From Faecalibacterium sp. (GTDB taxonomy: Bacteria > Bacillota > Clostridia > Oscillospirales > Ruminococcaceae): a DNA stretch of 64,000 nucleotides. Location of the stretch: positions 1 to 64,000 of the forward strand of contig JARHYC010000038.1 of the NCBI GenBank assembly GCA_029264955.1, written 5' to 3'. Both the position numbers and the translations under genes were made by a program. Positions 32,074 through 41,865 of this stretch are shown here, in pieces (position 1 is the stretch's first letter; each line of letters begins with the position of its first letter). The notes under the pieces were generated by a model. That model saw nothing but the letters and a program-made list of their open reading frames with translations. It ran no database searches and was not told where the DNA came from.

Positions 32074-33330
32074 ATGGGTAAGGTGAAGTTAAGTAAATTA
32101 GAAAAATCCTGGATTTTATATGACGTGGGGAATTCTGCGTTTACCATGCTGTTTGCTACATTGATTCCCATTTATTTCAATGCTTTATCGGAGATGGACG
32201 GAATGTCCTCGGTAGACTACTTGGCATATTGGGGATATGCAGCATCATTTGTAACATTGGTAGTTGCGTTTTTAGGCCCAGTTTTGGGGACGATTGCAGA
32301 TACGAAAAACTTTAAGAGACCTATATTTATCACAGCATTGATGGTAGGTGTCGTGGGGTGTTGTTTGATGGGTTTCATGCCGCACTGGCTGAGTTTTTTG
32401 GCACTCTTCGTTTTGGCAAAGATTGGATATTCATGCAGTTTGGTATTTTATGATTCTATGCTGCAGGACGTAACCGACAAGGATCGAGTAGATGATGTTT
32501 CCAGTCAGGGATATGCCTGGGGATATATTGGCAGTTGTATTCCGTTTGTATGCTGTTTGATTTTGGTGCTATTTGGGGATTCCTTTGGTTTGCATCCGAT
32601 GCAGGCAATGACTGCTGGATTTTTGGTTACAGGTGCATGGTGGTTACTAATGACGCTGCCACTATTGAAGCACTATCAGCAAAGAAATTATGTGGAAACA
32701 CCAAGACATGTTGTACGCAGCAGCTTTGTACGAATCGGCAATACTCTGCGCAGTGTAAGAGATCAAAAACAGATTTTTCTCTTTCTGCTGGCATTCTTCT
32801 GTTATATTGATGGCGTATATACCATTATTGATATGGCAACCGCATACGGTACAGCATTGGGTTTGGATACAAACGGCTTGCTTTTGGCATTGCTGCTGAC
32901 GCAAATCGTGGCATTTCCGGCAGCCCTATTGGTAGGAAAACTTTCTTATAAGTATGAAACAAAACAGATGTTGCCGTTATTTGTTGGAGCCTATATCTGC
33001 ATTGCAATTTTTGCATTCTTCCTGGATACGCAGGCTGAGTTCTGGATGTTGGCAGTTCTGGTCGGATTGTTCCAGGGCGGTGTGCAGGCATTGTCCCGCT
33101 CACACTTCGCCAAGATTATTCCGCAGGAGCGGTCGGGTGAATACTTTGGCTTATATGATATTTGCGGCAAGGGCGCATCTTTTTTGGGAACAATGCTGGT
33201 GAGTGTTACAACACAGATTACCGGTCAGGCAAATGTGGGTATCGGTATGCTGGTGATCCTGTTCATCATTGGACTATGGCTGTTTAAGAAGTCTTGTAAA
33301 CTGGAAATTGCACAGGTTCACGAAACATGA
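32074..33330 (+). CDS. MFS transporter, UMF1/Atg22-like family
   Basis: Polytopic inner membrane protein of 418 residues with about 12 hydrophobic segments. It begins KSWILYDVGNSAFTML, the family's typical WxxYDxGNSAF motif, and has the GxxxDxxxxK-like loop GTIADTKNFKR. UMF1 members are major-facilitator transporters of unknown or varied substrate. Single gene with its own promoter and terminator. Confidence 0.85.
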   Translation: MGKVKLSKLEKSWILYDVGNSAFTMLFATLIPIYFNALSEMDGMSSVDYLAYWGYAASFVTLVVAFLGPVLGTIADTKNFKRPIFITALMVGVVGCCLMGFMPHWLSFLALFVLAKIGYSCSLVFYDSMLQDVTDKDRVDDVSSQGYAWGYIGSCIPFVCCLILVLFGDSFGLHPMQAMTAGFLVTGAWWLLMTLPLLKHYQQRNYVETPRHVVRSSFVRIGNTLRSVRDQKQIFLFLLAFFCYIDGVYTIIDMATAYGTALGLDTNGLLLALLLTQIVAFPAALLVGKLSYKYETKQMLPLFVGAYICIAIFAFFLDTQAEFWMLAVLVGLFQGGVQALSRSHFAKIIPQERSGEYFGLYDICGKGASFLGTMLVSVTTQITGQANVGIGMLVILFIIGLWLFKKSCKLEIAQVHET

Positions 33331-33335
33331 TTTAG

Positions 33336-33383
33336 AAAGCACAAGCGAGTGAATGGTAAGATTCACTTGCCTGTGCTTTTTTG
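33336..33383 (+). terminator. Terminator of the UMF1 transporter gene
   Basis: Long interrupted stem (33336-33354 with 33361-33379), ending in six T residues. Confidence 0.82.
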
Positions 33384-33478
33384 CAGTCTAGAAAACAGAG
33401 CGTGCCTCGTAGAAAAAGGGATAAAAATCGCAATTTTAGCAAGAAAATAGAAAAAGACATAGCTTATTCAAAAAAGAC

Positions 33479-33487
33479 TGGTATAAT
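33479..33487 (+). promoter_or_regulatory. Extended -10 promoter of the MATE gene
   Basis: TGGTATAAT, a perfect extended -10; no clear -35 box. Confidence 0.6.
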
Positions 33488-33519
33488 AAATTCGTTTGAG
33501 GAAAGGAGTTTTATAATCT

Positions 33520-34896
33520 ATGAAAGAAAGTAAAAAGCAGGATATGGGCACCTGTAACGTAAAGAAAATGTTTGCGAAACTTGCTATTCCTGCAGTTGTG
33601 GCGCAGATTATCAATTTGCTCTATAATATTGTCGACCGCGTTTATATCGGTCGTATCCCAGGGGTTGGCGCCAATGCGTTAACGGGTGTTGGTGTGTTTA
33701 TGCCGATTGTAATGCTGATTACGGCATTTGCGATGATGGTTGGTTCCGGTGGTGCCCCACTGGCTGCTATTGCTATGGGCCAGGGAAACAACAAGGCGGC
33801 TGAAAAAATAATGGGTAACTGCTTTACCATACTGCTGGGCTTGACCGTTGTGTTGACGGCTGGTTTTTATTTCTCGGCACCCACGCTGCTGCGCTGGTTT
33901 GGTGCCAGTGAAGCAACCCTGCCGTATGCACTGACGTATGGTCGCATCTATATTTTGGGTTCGTTTTTTATTCTGATTGTTATGGGGATGAACCTATTTA
34001 TCAGTACGCAAGGTTTTGCTATGCTGAGCATGATGACGACCGTAATTGGTGCGATTATCAATATTGTTTTGGATCCCATTTTGATTTTTGGTCTGAAGAT
34101 GGGTGTTGCTGGTGCAGCGATTGCTACCGTTTTCAGCCAGGCGGTCAGCGCAGTTTGGGTTTTGGTATTCTTGTTTGGTCGCAAAACAAATCTTCGCTTG
34201 CGCAAAGAAAATATGCGTCTGGAAAAAAAGACAGTGGTTCCGGTGTTGAGCTTGGGTATTTCCACGTTTGTCATGCTGTCTACAGAAAGCCTGCTGGTCA
34301 TCAGCTTTAATAGCAGTCTGGCTCGTTTTGGCGGTGACCTGGCAGTTGGTGCTATGACAATTATCAGCAGCGTCACACAGTTGGTGAATCTGCCGTTGAG
34401 CGGTATGTGTCAGGGCTGCCAGCCTCTAATCAGCTATAACTATGGCGCAGGACTAAAGAAGCGCGTCAAAGAGGCTTTCTACACGATGTTTACTACGGGC
34501 GTTGTATATGCCTGTGGTTTCTTCCTGCTGATTATGCTGGTTCCCCGTGCGTTCGCAATGATATTTACAACGGATTCGCAACTGATTGGCTATACTGTCT
34601 GGGCAATCCGCATTTATATGGCGGGAATCTTTGCACTGGGCTTCCAGATCACCTGCCAGCAGAGCTTTATGGCACTGGGGCAGGCGAAAATCAGCTTGCT
34701 TATGGCTTGCCTGCGTAAGCTTATACTGCTGATCCCACTGATTTTTATTCTGCCGATGTTTATGGAAAACAAGGTTTTGGCTGTTTTCTTGGCAGAGCCC
34801 ATCAGCGATATCATTGCAGGTGCGGTTACGACTGTAACGTACTTTACTCGATTCGATAAGATTCTGAATAGTGGAGCTAAAAAGGCTGCCGAGTGA
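33520..34896 (+). CDS. MATE family efflux transporter
   Basis: Multidrug/toxin extrusion family protein of 458 residues with 12 hydrophobic segments in two related halves. The first half has IPAVVAQIINLLYNIVDRVYIG and PLAAIAMGQGNNKAAEKIMGN, typical of MATE proteins; the second repeats at about residue 240 (VPVLSLGISTFVML). Substrate unknown. AAGGAG site before ATG, monocistronic. Confidence 0.9.
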   Translation: MKESKKQDMGTCNVKKMFAKLAIPAVVAQIINLLYNIVDRVYIGRIPGVGANALTGVGVFMPIVMLITAFAMMVGSGGAPLAAIAMGQGNNKAAEKIMGNCFTILLGLTVVLTAGFYFSAPTLLRWFGASEATLPYALTYGRIYILGSFFILIVMGMNLFISTQGFAMLSMMTTVIGAIINIVLDPILIFGLKMGVAGAAIATVFSQAVSAVWVLVFLFGRKTNLRLRKENMRLEKKTVVPVLSLGISTFVMLSTESLLVISFNSSLARFGGDLAVGAMTIISSVTQLVNLPLSGMCQGCQPLISYNYGAGLKKRVKEAFYTMFTTGVVYACGFFLLIMLVPRAFAMIFTTDSQLIGYTVWAIRIYMAGIFALGFQITCQQSFMALGQAKISLLMACLRKLILLIPLIFILPMFMENKVLAVFLAEPISDIIAGAVTTVTYFTRFDKILNSGAKKAAE

Positions 34897-34917
34897 TTTT
34901 GCGCAACGTATCAAATG

Positions 34918-34957
34918 AAAAAGAAAGCGGTACCTTTTTTGGTACCGCTTTCTTTTT
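34918..34957. terminator. Terminator of the MATE gene
   Basis: 17-bp perfect stem with a T6 loop, T5 on the plus side and A5 on the other side, so bidirectional in form. Confidence 0.85.
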
Positions 34958-35154
34958 GGAAATTCAAATTTGCCGAATGCGCCCATAGAGTTTGTTTGAA
35001 CGACTTTGCAAGTGAGGGAACATACCAACTGCTCTATATATAAAAAGCTGTCAGAATGTGCGCATTGCTGCGCTATGTACAGCAAAAGACAAAAAGATAA
35101 ATCTTTTAGACGACTCGAGAGATTTAGGAAAAGCAAAAGATAGAAAAATCCCTT

Positions 35155-35183
35155 TTTACTTCTGTGCAGCAACGTGGTAAAAT
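35155..35183 (+). promoter_or_regulatory. Promoter of the acyltransferase gene
   Basis: TTTACT (35155-35160), 17 bp, TAAAAT (35178-35183) with extended -10 TGG. Confidence 0.6.
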
Positions 35184-35223
35184 GATGATGTCTGATATTA
35201 GATAAAAGAAAGGAGTGTGCCGG

Positions 35224-35964
35224 ATGCGTACACTGATTTGGTATATTTACTTTTGGGGATATTTGCTGTTGAAATGGCCTTTGATGCATAAAGGACTGAA
35301 AGCCTTGGATGCAGGCGATTGGGCAACCAGCGATCAGATGGCAGATAAATATGTGCCGGACTGGGCCGGCAAGGTAATGCGTTTGGCGGGCGTGACCATC
35401 GAAACACACGGTTTGGAAAATATCCCGAAAGATCGGCCCTGTGTGTTTGCAGCAAACCACCGCAGCTACTACGATATTCCTGTAATGCTGACGCAGTTGG
35501 ATAAGCCCCACGCATTGGTTGCGAAAAAGGAAATCAATCATATTCCACTGGTGCGCGGTTGGATGCGAATGCTGCACTGTGTGTTCCTGGATCGTGAAGA
35601 TCCGCGTAAGGCAATGCGCGCTCTGAATGAAGCAACTGAGAATTTGAAAAAAGGTTATTCGGTTTCGATATTCCCGGAAGGTACACGCAACAAAGGTCAA
35701 GAGGGAACAGTACAGGAGTTTAAGAGCGGTGCATTCCGAATTGCATCCAAGGCAAAAGTACCAGTGGTTCCCGTTGCCATTTCCGGTACGCGTGCAATCT
35801 TTGAGGATAATCATATGCTGATGCATCCGAGTCATGTGGTTGTGCGCATTCTGCCGCCTATTGAAACTGCGGAACTTTCCCGCGAGGAACTGAAGACACT
35901 GCCGGAAGAGGTTCGTGAAGTGATTGAGAAGAATTTGGAAGTGAATCGTAAGACGGAAGAATAA
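35224..35964 (+). CDS. plsC: 1-acyl-sn-glycerol-3-phosphate acyltransferase (PlsC type)
   Basis: Membrane-associated acyltransferase of 246 residues that would acylate lysophosphatidate to phosphatidate. An N-terminal hydrophobic segment (LIWYIYFWGYLLL) precedes the catalytic NHRSYYD (HX4D) box; the glycerophosphate-binding FPEGTRN box lies about 75 residues later. AAAGGAG 8 nt before ATG; an upstream GTG overlaps the site. Confidence 0.88.
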   Translation: MRTLIWYIYFWGYLLLKWPLMHKGLKALDAGDWATSDQMADKYVPDWAGKVMRLAGVTIETHGLENIPKDRPCVFAANHRSYYDIPVMLTQLDKPHALVAKKEINHIPLVRGWMRMLHCVFLDREDPRKAMRALNEATENLKKGYSVSIFPEGTRNKGQEGTVQEFKSGAFRIASKAKVPVVPVAISGTRAIFEDNHMLMHPSHVVVRILPPIETAELSREELKTLPEEVREVIEKNLEVNRKTEE

Positions 35965-36075
35965 TCATAAAATTATACATTTTGGATAATTCGATTCGGA
36001 AATTGCAAAATAAAAGGCAGAATGCGCAGATATTCCTATAAAAAGGGGATAGCTCGGTAAGGTTGTCAACTAAAT

Positions 36076-36116
36076 AAAAAAAGCGACTGAGTCTAAAAGA
36101 CTCGGTCGCTTTTTTG
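36076..36116. terminator. Bidirectional terminator, plsC and dehydrogenase
   Basis: Stem GCGACTGAGTC (36083-36093) with GACTCGGTCGC, flanked by A6 and T6 on the two sides; it lies between convergent genes. Confidence 0.88.
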
Positions 36117-36126
36117 TCCGGAGAAA

Positions 36127-37242
36127 TTAGAACAGCTGCTGATAGATTTTTTCGATATCTTCCGTTTCTACATGGATGTAGCTGTTGGACAGCAGACGCT
36201 GCTGATTTTCTACAACACTGTTTGCAAAGAGAGAAATTTCAGATTCCTGCATTCCGTAAGTATGCAGGGCAGGCAGTGCAATGATGCTTGCAAGCAGTTC
36301 CTTCAGTGCATTCAGAGAAGTATCTGCATCGCAGTTCAGTGCCTGTGCAAGGATTCCCTTCAGCATGGTCAACTTAGCGCCATTGTCCTTGTCTTCGTAC
36401 AGCTTCAGAACGGCAGACAGAAACAAAGCATTGGCCTCACCATGTGTAACATGGTACTTGCCACTCAAAGGATAGCTGATGGCGTGAACTGCGCCAGTAC
36501 CGGTATTGGAGAAGGCAATACCCGCCATATTACTGGCAATCAGAAAATCGTGGGAAATAGCAGCCTTTACGCCAATACCTTCGTTGGCAATCCGACGGAA
36601 ACCACGGATATAATCCAGAATTGCTTTCTCGCTGTACAGCTCGGTATAAACATTACTCTTAGCAGAAAGATACGATTCAATACTATGAATGAGACCGTCG
36701 ATTGCGCTGGTAATGAAAAAGTGATCAGGCAGATTTTGAATCAGCTTGCCGATCAGCACTGCTTTGTCGGGGAAGATTTCGTCCACTACAAGACCAAATT
36801 TCGATTCCATTGCAGCAATACTTAGGATAGAAATATTGGTGACCTCAGAGCCGGCACCGCAGGTTGTGGGAACAGCAATCAGTTCACGACGTTTTACGAT
36901 TTCTATTTCTTTTTGAAATAGCTTTACCGCATCGCTGCCATCGGTTACGGTGAGAGATTTAGCCATATCAATGACCGAACCGCCACCGATTGCAATAATC
37001 CGCTTGTAGGGTTTCTGCATGAAGTCGCGAATCAGATGGTTGAGGTCGCCATCGGTAGGTTCACCCTTTGCATAATCGGATTTGAAAGCAACCGTTGCGT
37101 CGCCGAACATACCAGAAAAATACTGGATGTAGGTGCTCTTGGAAATAAACACAAAGTCACTTTCACAAGGGCAGAGTTCTGCAATAAAATCTGCCGGTTC
37201 CTGATAATTGAGAATTTCGGGCATCAATCTAAATAAGCGCAT
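36127..37242 (-). CDS. 4hbD: 4-hydroxybutyrate dehydrogenase (iron-containing alcohol dehydrogenase family)
   Basis: Reduces succinate semialdehyde to 4-hydroxybutyrate (or the reverse) with NAD(H). The 371 residues match, as far as I recall, the length of the Clostridium kluyveri enzyme, and the whole chain is similar. The NAD loop is AIGGGSVIDMAK, then PTTCGAGSEVTN; the metal ligands lie in SAIDGLIHSIES and HVTHGEANA. The start was chosen at the inner ATG because MRLFRLMPEI aligns with the family. No good binding site precedes it; the only GGAGG lies 8 nt before a CTG codon further up (see findings). Its own promoter lies upstream. Confidence 0.8.
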   Translation of the reverse strand: MRLFRLMPEILNYQEPADFIAELCPCESDFVFISKSTYIQYFSGMFGDATVAFKSDYAKGEPTDGDLNHLIRDFMQKPYKRIIAIGGGSVIDMAKSLTVTDGSDAVKLFQKEIEIVKRRELIAVPTTCGAGSEVTNISILSIAAMESKFGLVVDEIFPDKAVLIGKLIQNLPDHFFITSAIDGLIHSIESYLSAKSNVYTELYSEKAILDYIRGFRRIANEGIGVKAAISHDFLIASNMAGIAFSNTGTGAVHAISYPLSGKYHVTHGEANALFLSAVLKLYEDKDNGAKLTMLKGILAQALNCDADTSLNALKELLASIIALPALHTYGMQESEISLFANSVVENQQRLLSNSYIHVETEDIEKIYQQLF

Positions 37243-37362
37243 AAGCATACAGCTGCGGTTGAAAAGCAGCCTTTTAACCTCCAGAGTAAGATATTCTTGT
37301 TGAAACCATGGTCAATTTTGCTGAATAAACAGACAGTAAGCCATATCAAAAACACTAATATA

Positions 37363-37390
37363 ATAATACCATCTCATGAAAACACGTCAA
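37363..37390 (-). promoter_or_regulatory. Promoter of the 4-hydroxybutyrate dehydrogenase gene
   Basis: Minus strand TTGACG (37385-37390), 16 bp, TATTAT (37363-37368) with extended -10 TGG. Confidence 0.75.
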
Positions 37391-37511
37391 GATACTTTGC
37401 ACAGGAGCAAACAGGGAAAAGAGAGCGCGAAAAGGTGTGGAACATTACGGAAACCGTCAGTGAAAGATTCATCTGAAAGTGTGGCAGAAAAAGATGAGTT
37501 GTACAATAGAA

Positions 37512-37540
37512 TCGACAAAATATGAAAAATGTGGTAAAAT
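37512..37540 (+). promoter_or_regulatory. putP promoter
   Basis: TCGACA (37512-37517), 17 bp, TAAAAT (37535-37540) with extended -10 TGG. The predicted transcript start is near 37547. Confidence 0.72.
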
Positions 37541-37546
37541 ATAATT

Positions 37547-37800
37547 TCCTACCGTGAATGAAATGTGCGGGTAAAAATGTCTGAATGATATGCAGGTGCG
37601 GCTGAAAGTGTAAAATTTCGGATATGACAAAAATAAGTTGCGGAAAAGCTTCTAACAAAGGGATGCTGCTGTATCGAAAAATACAGCGCAATATCCGAAA
37701 AGAGCTTCGAAATTTAATTTGCGGATTGAGGTATTGAATCAATAGGAAGCCAGGCGGACTAGTCTTGCATGTAAGCCTGGTTTTTTTGTGCGAAAGGAAG
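37547..37800 (+). promoter_or_regulatory. Structured putP leader, candidate riboswitch or attenuator
   Basis: About 260 nt of leader. A perfect 10-bp stem joins 37616-37625 with 37691-37700 and encloses a 7-bp hairpin (37668-37674 with 37681-37687, loop CGAAAA). A terminator stem with seven T residues (37747-37787) ends only about 20 nt before the putP start. This is the layout of transcription attenuation. It matches no riboswitch or T-box consensus I know. Confidence 0.55.
37747..37787 (+). terminator. Attenuator-type terminator before putP
   Basis: 9-bp stem (37747-37755 with 37775-37783, one wobble), 19-nt loop containing the palindrome GACTAGTC, then T-run 37781-37787. Lies inside the putP leader, upstream of the gene. 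Confidence 0.75.
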
Positions 37801-37806
37801 AAAAGT

Positions 37807-39345
37807 ATGACTAATTCACAGGCGAGTATTTTTATTACGATCATTGCCTACCTGGCTGGCATGGTAGGTATTGGTTTTCTATGCGGGAAAAAGTCCTCTG
37901 ATACAGCGGGAGACTTTTACCTGGGCGGACGCAAGCTGGGACCTGTTGTGACTGCAATGAGTGCGGAAGCGTCGGATATGAGCAGTTGGCTTTTGATGGG
38001 CTTGCCGGGACTGGCATATTTGTCCGGTATCACGGGCGCAGGCTGGACGGCAGTAGGCTTGGCAATCGGTACCTATGTCAACTGGCTGCTGGTTGCAAAA
38101 CGGATTCGCTGCTACTCGCAACAGTTGAATGCGATTACATTACCTTCGTTCTTTTCCAAGCGATATGGCGGACATAAAGCATTGAGTGCGTTTTCTGCCA
38201 TTATGATTGTGGTTTTCTTTGTGCCGTATACGGCATCTGGGTTTGCAGCGTGCGGTAAACTGTTTGCCAGTTTGTTTCACGTTCCCTATCATGCAGCCTT
38301 GGTTGTGAGCGCAATCGTGATTGTGGGCTATTGTGCATTGGGTGGTTTTTTGGCAGCGAGCATCACCGATTTGGTGCAGAGCATCGTAATGAGCTTGGCA
38401 ATTGTGATTATTCTGGGCTTTGGTACATACACAGCTGGCGGTTTGGATGCTGTCATCGCAAATGCGCAGCAACTGCCCGGTTTCTTTTCTTTGACGCAGC
38501 AGCATATTCCCGGCGGCGGAGCAGAACCGTACTCGTTCTTTGCGATTGTTTCGGCCATTGCGTGGGGTCTGGGCTATTTTGGTATGCCGCACATTTTGCT
38601 GCGCTTTATGGCAATCGGCGATGCAGCAAAGCTGAAGCTGTCCCGCCGCATTGCAACTGTGTGGGTCGTGATTTCTTTGGGGGTGGCAGTTGCGATTGGC
38701 GTGATTGGAAATGCAATGTCGGCTGCTGGTGCCATTCCGGAGTTGGAGGGCGCAGCATCGGAAACGCTGGTGATTACGATTGCGCATTTGCTGAGTAAAT
38801 CGGGTTTACTGGCGGCGATTATCGCAGGCGTTATCATTTCCGGCATTTTGGCCGCTACTATGTCCACGGCGGATTCTCAGCTGCTGGTGGCATCGTCCAG
38901 CATTTCGCAGGATTTGCTGCAGGACAGCTTTGGAATGAAGGTTTCCGAAAAGAAAGCAGTTTGGATTGCCCGCATAACGGTTGTTTTGATTGCAGCAGTT
39001 GGCGTTGTACTGGCATTTGACCCGAACAGCTCGGTTTTTGAAATTGTTTCTTTTGCATGGGCGGGATTCGGCGCAACCTTTGGTCCGGTGGTTGTATTCT
39101 CGCTATTCTGGAAGCGCACGACCTATCAGGGCGTTTTGGCTGGTATGGGCGCAGGTGCAGTAATGGTTTTCTTCTGGAAGTATATCGTTCGTCCGTTGGG
39201 CGGTATGTGGGATGTCTACGAATTGCTACCGGCATTTGTGGTTGCCAGTGTGGTTATTCTTGCAGTAACGCTGCTGACTCCGGTACCGGACGAAGCGGTC
39301 CAGAAAGACTTTGAAATATATCAGATATTGAGCAAAAACATATAA
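37807..39345 (+). CDS. putP: Sodium/proline symporter PutP
   Basis: Imports proline with sodium; 512 residues, about 13 hydrophobic segments, solute:sodium symporter family. It closely follows Escherichia coli PutP: YLGGR-type FYLGGRKLGP, SAEASDMSSWLLMGLPG, WGLGYFGMPHILLRFMA, and ILAATMSTADSQLLV, which carry sodium and proline contacts. The AAAGGAAG site lies 8 nt before ATG and just after the leader terminator; a longer start at 37765 overlaps the terminator and is unlikely. Confidence 0.92.
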   Translation: MTNSQASIFITIIAYLAGMVGIGFLCGKKSSDTAGDFYLGGRKLGPVVTAMSAEASDMSSWLLMGLPGLAYLSGITGAGWTAVGLAIGTYVNWLLVAKRIRCYSQQLNAITLPSFFSKRYGGHKALSAFSAIMIVVFFVPYTASGFAACGKLFASLFHVPYHAALVVSAIVIVGYCALGGFLAASITDLVQSIVMSLAIVIILGFGTYTAGGLDAVIANAQQLPGFFSLTQQHIPGGGAEPYSFFAIVSAIAWGLGYFGMPHILLRFMAIGDAAKLKLSRRIATVWVVISLGVAVAIGVIGNAMSAAGAIPELEGAASETLVITIAHLLSKSGLLAAIIAGVIISGILAATMSTADSQLLVASSSISQDLLQDSFGMKVSEKKAVWIARITVVLIAAVGVVLAFDPNSSVFEIVSFAWAGFGATFGPVVVFSLFWKRTTYQGVLAGMGAGAVMVFFWKYIVRPLGGMWDVYELLPAFVVASVVILAVTLLTPVPDEAVQKDFEIYQILSKNI

Positions 39346-39387
39346 TGAAACGAGCGGCAAATCATCACAGATTTGCCGCTCGTTTCA
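39346..39387. terminator. Terminator between convergent putP and the ABC transporter operon
   Basis: 17-bp perfect stem (39346-39362 with 39371-39387), weak T tracts on both sides. Confidence 0.7.
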
Positions 39388-39391
39388 TGTA

Positions 39392-40141
39392 TTACAGAAC
39401 TTTGGAAAGAAATGCTTTCAGGCGGGGATTGCGCGGATCGGAAAAAAGCTCTTCCGGTGCGCGATCCTCCTGAATGACACCCTCGTCAATAAAGATGACG
39501 CGGCTTGCAACCTCACGGGCAAAGCTCATTTCATGGGTGACAACAAGCATCGTAATGCCGGACTGTGCCAGCTCCTTCATCAGGTCCAGAACTTCACCAA
39601 CCATTTCGGGGTCCAGTGCACTGGTAGGTTCATCAAAGAGAATCACATCTGGGTCCATTGCAAGGGCACGAGCAATCGCAATACGCTGCTTCTGACCACC
39701 AGACAGGCTGGCGGGGTAGACGTTTGCCTTGTCTGCCAATCCTACGCGGGCTAACAGCTCCTCTGCACGCGCTTCAGCTTCTTCCTTGGTCTTTAGCTTC
39801 AGCAAGGTAGGGGCGAGCGTAAGGTTCTCTTTGACGGTCTTATGTGGGAATAGATTGAAATGCTGGAACACCATGCCCATTTTCTGGCGCAAGACATCAA
39901 TGTGCTTTTCATCAACAGAAACACCCTCGAACTGAATGCTGCCGCCGGAAGGAATCTCCAGACGGTTCAGGCAGCGCAAAAAAGTGGATTTGCCACAGCC
40001 GGAAGGTCCAATCAGACAAATCACATCGCCGCGATAAACATCCAGATCGATGCCTTTCAGAACTTGGAGGGATTGCTGATCTTGATTTGCGGTTTTGTAT
40101 GTTTTAGTCAAACTGCGTACTTCAATAATTTTATCGCTCAC
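39392..40141 (-). CDS. Polar amino acid ABC transporter, ATP-binding protein
   Basis: ATPase of a polar amino acid uptake system (GlnQ/HisP type), 249 residues. Walker A is GPSGCGKST, the signature is LSGGQKQR, Walker [13 protein letters not shown], and the H-loop VVTHE. Its first codons overlap the permease gene by 11 nt, so the two are translationally linked. Substrate not deducible from the ATPase. Confidence 0.93.
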   Translation of the reverse strand: MSDKIIEVRSLTKTYKTANQDQQSLQVLKGIDLDVYRGDVICLIGPSGCGKSTFLRCLNRLEIPSGGSIQFEGVSVDEKHIDVLRQKMGMVFQHFNLFPHKTVKENLTLAPTLLKLKTKEEAEARAEELLARVGLADKANVYPASLSGGQKQRIAIARALAMDPDVILFDEPTSALDPEMVGEVLDLMKELAQSGITMLVVTHEMSFAREVASRVIFIDEGVIQEDRAPEELFSDPRNPRLKAFLSKVL

Positions 40142-40835
40142 TTTGTGCCAGTCTCCTTTCCAGAATCTTTACCAGATGGGTCAGAATCAAAACAACGACT
40201 AAGTAGATGGCCGCAATAGCCAGCAGTGGTGGGAAGTAGTCGAAGGTTTGGGACGAAATTTGGGTAGCACCGCGGGTTAGCTCAGTCAAACCGATATAAC
40301 CTGCAACAGAGGTTTCCTTCAACAGGGCGATACCTTCGTTGCACAGGCTTGGTAGAACTGTTTTCAGAGCCTGCGGCAGAATAATCTGCAGCATGGTTTG
40401 CCAGTAAGAAAGCCCCAAGCTGCGTCCGGCTTCCATCTGACCGGGATCGATGCTCATAATACCGCCGCGGAAAATTTCAGCAACATAAGCGCCGGAGTTA
40501 AAGCCGAAAGCCAGAATAGCAACAGCCAATTTACCGGGATCATAAGTGGCAAAAATGACGTAGTAGGCAATTAGCAGCTGCACCATAACAGGTGTACTGC
40601 GAATGACCGTCAGATAAAGCTGACACAAACCGTTAATGAAACGCAGGCCGGAACTGGGCTTTTCTGCCTTGTCGTGGGTGACACGAATCATTGCCACGGC
40701 AGCGCCTAGGACTAGACCGATTGCAAGTGCGCCGATTGAGATGAGCAGTGTGTTTTTCAGACCACCGGTCAGATATTTCCAGCGGTCATCAACGATGAAG
40801 TTCTGTACGATATGTCTTTGCCAGAATTCAGCCAT
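40131..40835 (-). CDS. Polar amino acid ABC transporter, permease
   Basis: Membrane subunit of the same system, 234 residues with about five hydrophobic segments and the [11 protein letters not shown]-type and [22 protein letters not shown] (EAA loop) motifs that contact the ATPase. The start at the ATG with AGAGAGG 7 nt upstream is preferred over one seven codons earlier. Confidence 0.92.
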   Translation of the reverse strand: MAEFWQRHIVQNFIVDDRWKYLTGGLKNTLLISIGALAIGLVLGAAVAMIRVTHDKAEKPSSGLRFINGLCQLYLTVIRSTPVMVQLLIAYYVIFATYDPGKLAVAILAFGFNSGAYVAEIFRGGIMSIDPGQMEAGRSLGLSYWQTMLQIILPQALKTVLPSLCNEGIALLKETSVAGYIGLTELTRGATQISSQTFDYFPPLLAIAAIYLVVVLILTHLVKILERRLAQSER

Positions 40836-40868
40836 GTAGAAACCTCTCTTTTTCATTTATGATAACGA

Positions 40869-40904
40869 CAACAAATCGGGGCTGCCCTGCGGCGGCCCCG
40901 GTTG
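40869..40904 (-). terminator. Intercistronic hairpin between substrate-binding protein and permease genes
   Basis: 10-bp GC-rich stem at 40877-40900 with CTGC loop, extended by an ACAAC/GTTGT outer pairing. There is no good T-run, so it is probably a partial terminator or a 3' stabiliser giving more binding protein than permease. Confidence 0.5.
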
Positions 40905-40920
40905 TGAACCTTCTGTCCGA

Positions 40921-41721
40921 TTACTTTTTGACGATAATGCTTTGTACACCAGTGCAGTAGCTGTCGGTGAAATCGACGTTTTCCAGACGATCCGGTTTAA
41001 CGGTCATGCCGGCTGCGCCGAATGCGCACTTACCACTGGAGACAGCGGGAATGATGGCATCAAACTCCATATCAGAGACTTCCAGCTTGTAGCCCAACTT
41101 ATCACAGATCGCGGTTGCAAACTCTATATCCAGACCAACAATCTGATCGCCCTGATAGTATTCATACGGGGGGAAGGTTGCGTTAGTAGCCATGATCAGC
41201 GTACCGTTGGGATAAGTAGTGCCTTCCGGTGTGGTGTAACCAGTAGCGCCTTCTACACCATGCAGGTGTTTATCCAGGATGGCATCCATGGTGCCGTCCT
41301 CTTTCAGCTCTGCGATGACCTTGTTGAAATCATCAGTCAGCTCGCTGCCCTTTGCCAGGCAGATGGAATAATCCTCGTCAGCATACGGAGTATCCAGGAT
41401 CATCAGATCGTCATTTGCCTCAACGAAACGCTTTGCAGGCTCGTTGTCCACGATAACGGCATCGATCTTGCCGGTCTTCAGAGCCTGTACTGCATCAGCA
41501 CTCTTGTTGTACTGCTCCACATGATCGGCACCGAACTCTTCAACGGCGTAGGAGTCGCTGGTGGTGGCCAGCTGGACACCGATGGTTTTGTTATCAGACA
41601 GCTGATCGATGGAAGTAATCTTTTCTGCGTTATTGCCGCTACCGCCGCAAGCAGTCAGAGCAAAAGCCAAAGTAGAAATGCCGGCAGCAGCCAGAAACTG
41701 ACGACGTGTAATATGTACCAT
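40921..41721 (-). CDS. Polar amino acid ABC transporter, substrate-binding lipoprotein
   Basis: Extracellular binding protein, 266 residues. The signal ends in lipobox LTAC with C26 or nearby as the lipidated residue, and begins with a twin-arginine-like TRRQFL motif (residues 5-10). The mature part is a solute-binding family 3 protein: DSYAVEEFGAD, VDNEPAKRFVE, GLDIEFATAICDKLG and WSP-like segments. AGGAGG 8 nt before ATG; a 13-codon extension upstream is unlikely. Likely binds glutamine, arginine or a related amino acid; not decidable by eye. Confidence 0.9.
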   Translation of the reverse strand: MVHITRRQFLAAAGISTLAFALTACGGSGNNAEKITSIDQLSDNKTIGVQLATTSDSYAVEEFGADHVEQYNKSADAVQALKTGKIDAVIVDNEPAKRFVEANDDLMILDTPYADEDYSICLAKGSELTDDFNKVIAELKEDGTMDAILDKHLHGVEGATGYTTPEGTTYPNGTLIMATNATFPPYEYYQGDQIVGLDIEFATAICDKLGYKLEVSDMEFDAIIPAVSSGKCAFGAAGMTVKPDRLENVDFTDSYCTGVQSIIVKK

Positions 41722-41806
41722 AATGAATATCCTCCTATATATGCAAAACGTGTGCATCACATGAAACGATGAAAAGAATCGTTTGTCCGTTGATTGGAAT
41801 GACGCT

Positions 41807-41845
41807 AGTATATACCCTTAAAATGCATTTGTCAATAATTATGCA
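41807..41845 (-). promoter_or_regulatory. Promoter and possible operator of the amino acid ABC operon
   Basis: Minus-strand TTGACA (41830-41835), 17 bp, TATACT (41807-41812). An inverted repeat TGCAT (41824-41828) ... ATGCA (41841-41845) straddles the -35 box and resembles, loosely, an ArgR-type site. Confidence 0.65.
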
Positions 41846-41865
41846 CATAAAAGTTGCAAAATAAC

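Larger units (their letters stand above)
37243..37806. other. Divergent region between 4hbD and putP
   Basis: 564 bp holding two divergent promoters about 120 bp apart and a long structured putP leader with a terminator just before the start codon. A minus-strand open frame covering most of the leader has no binding site or family similarity and is not called. Confidence 0.7.
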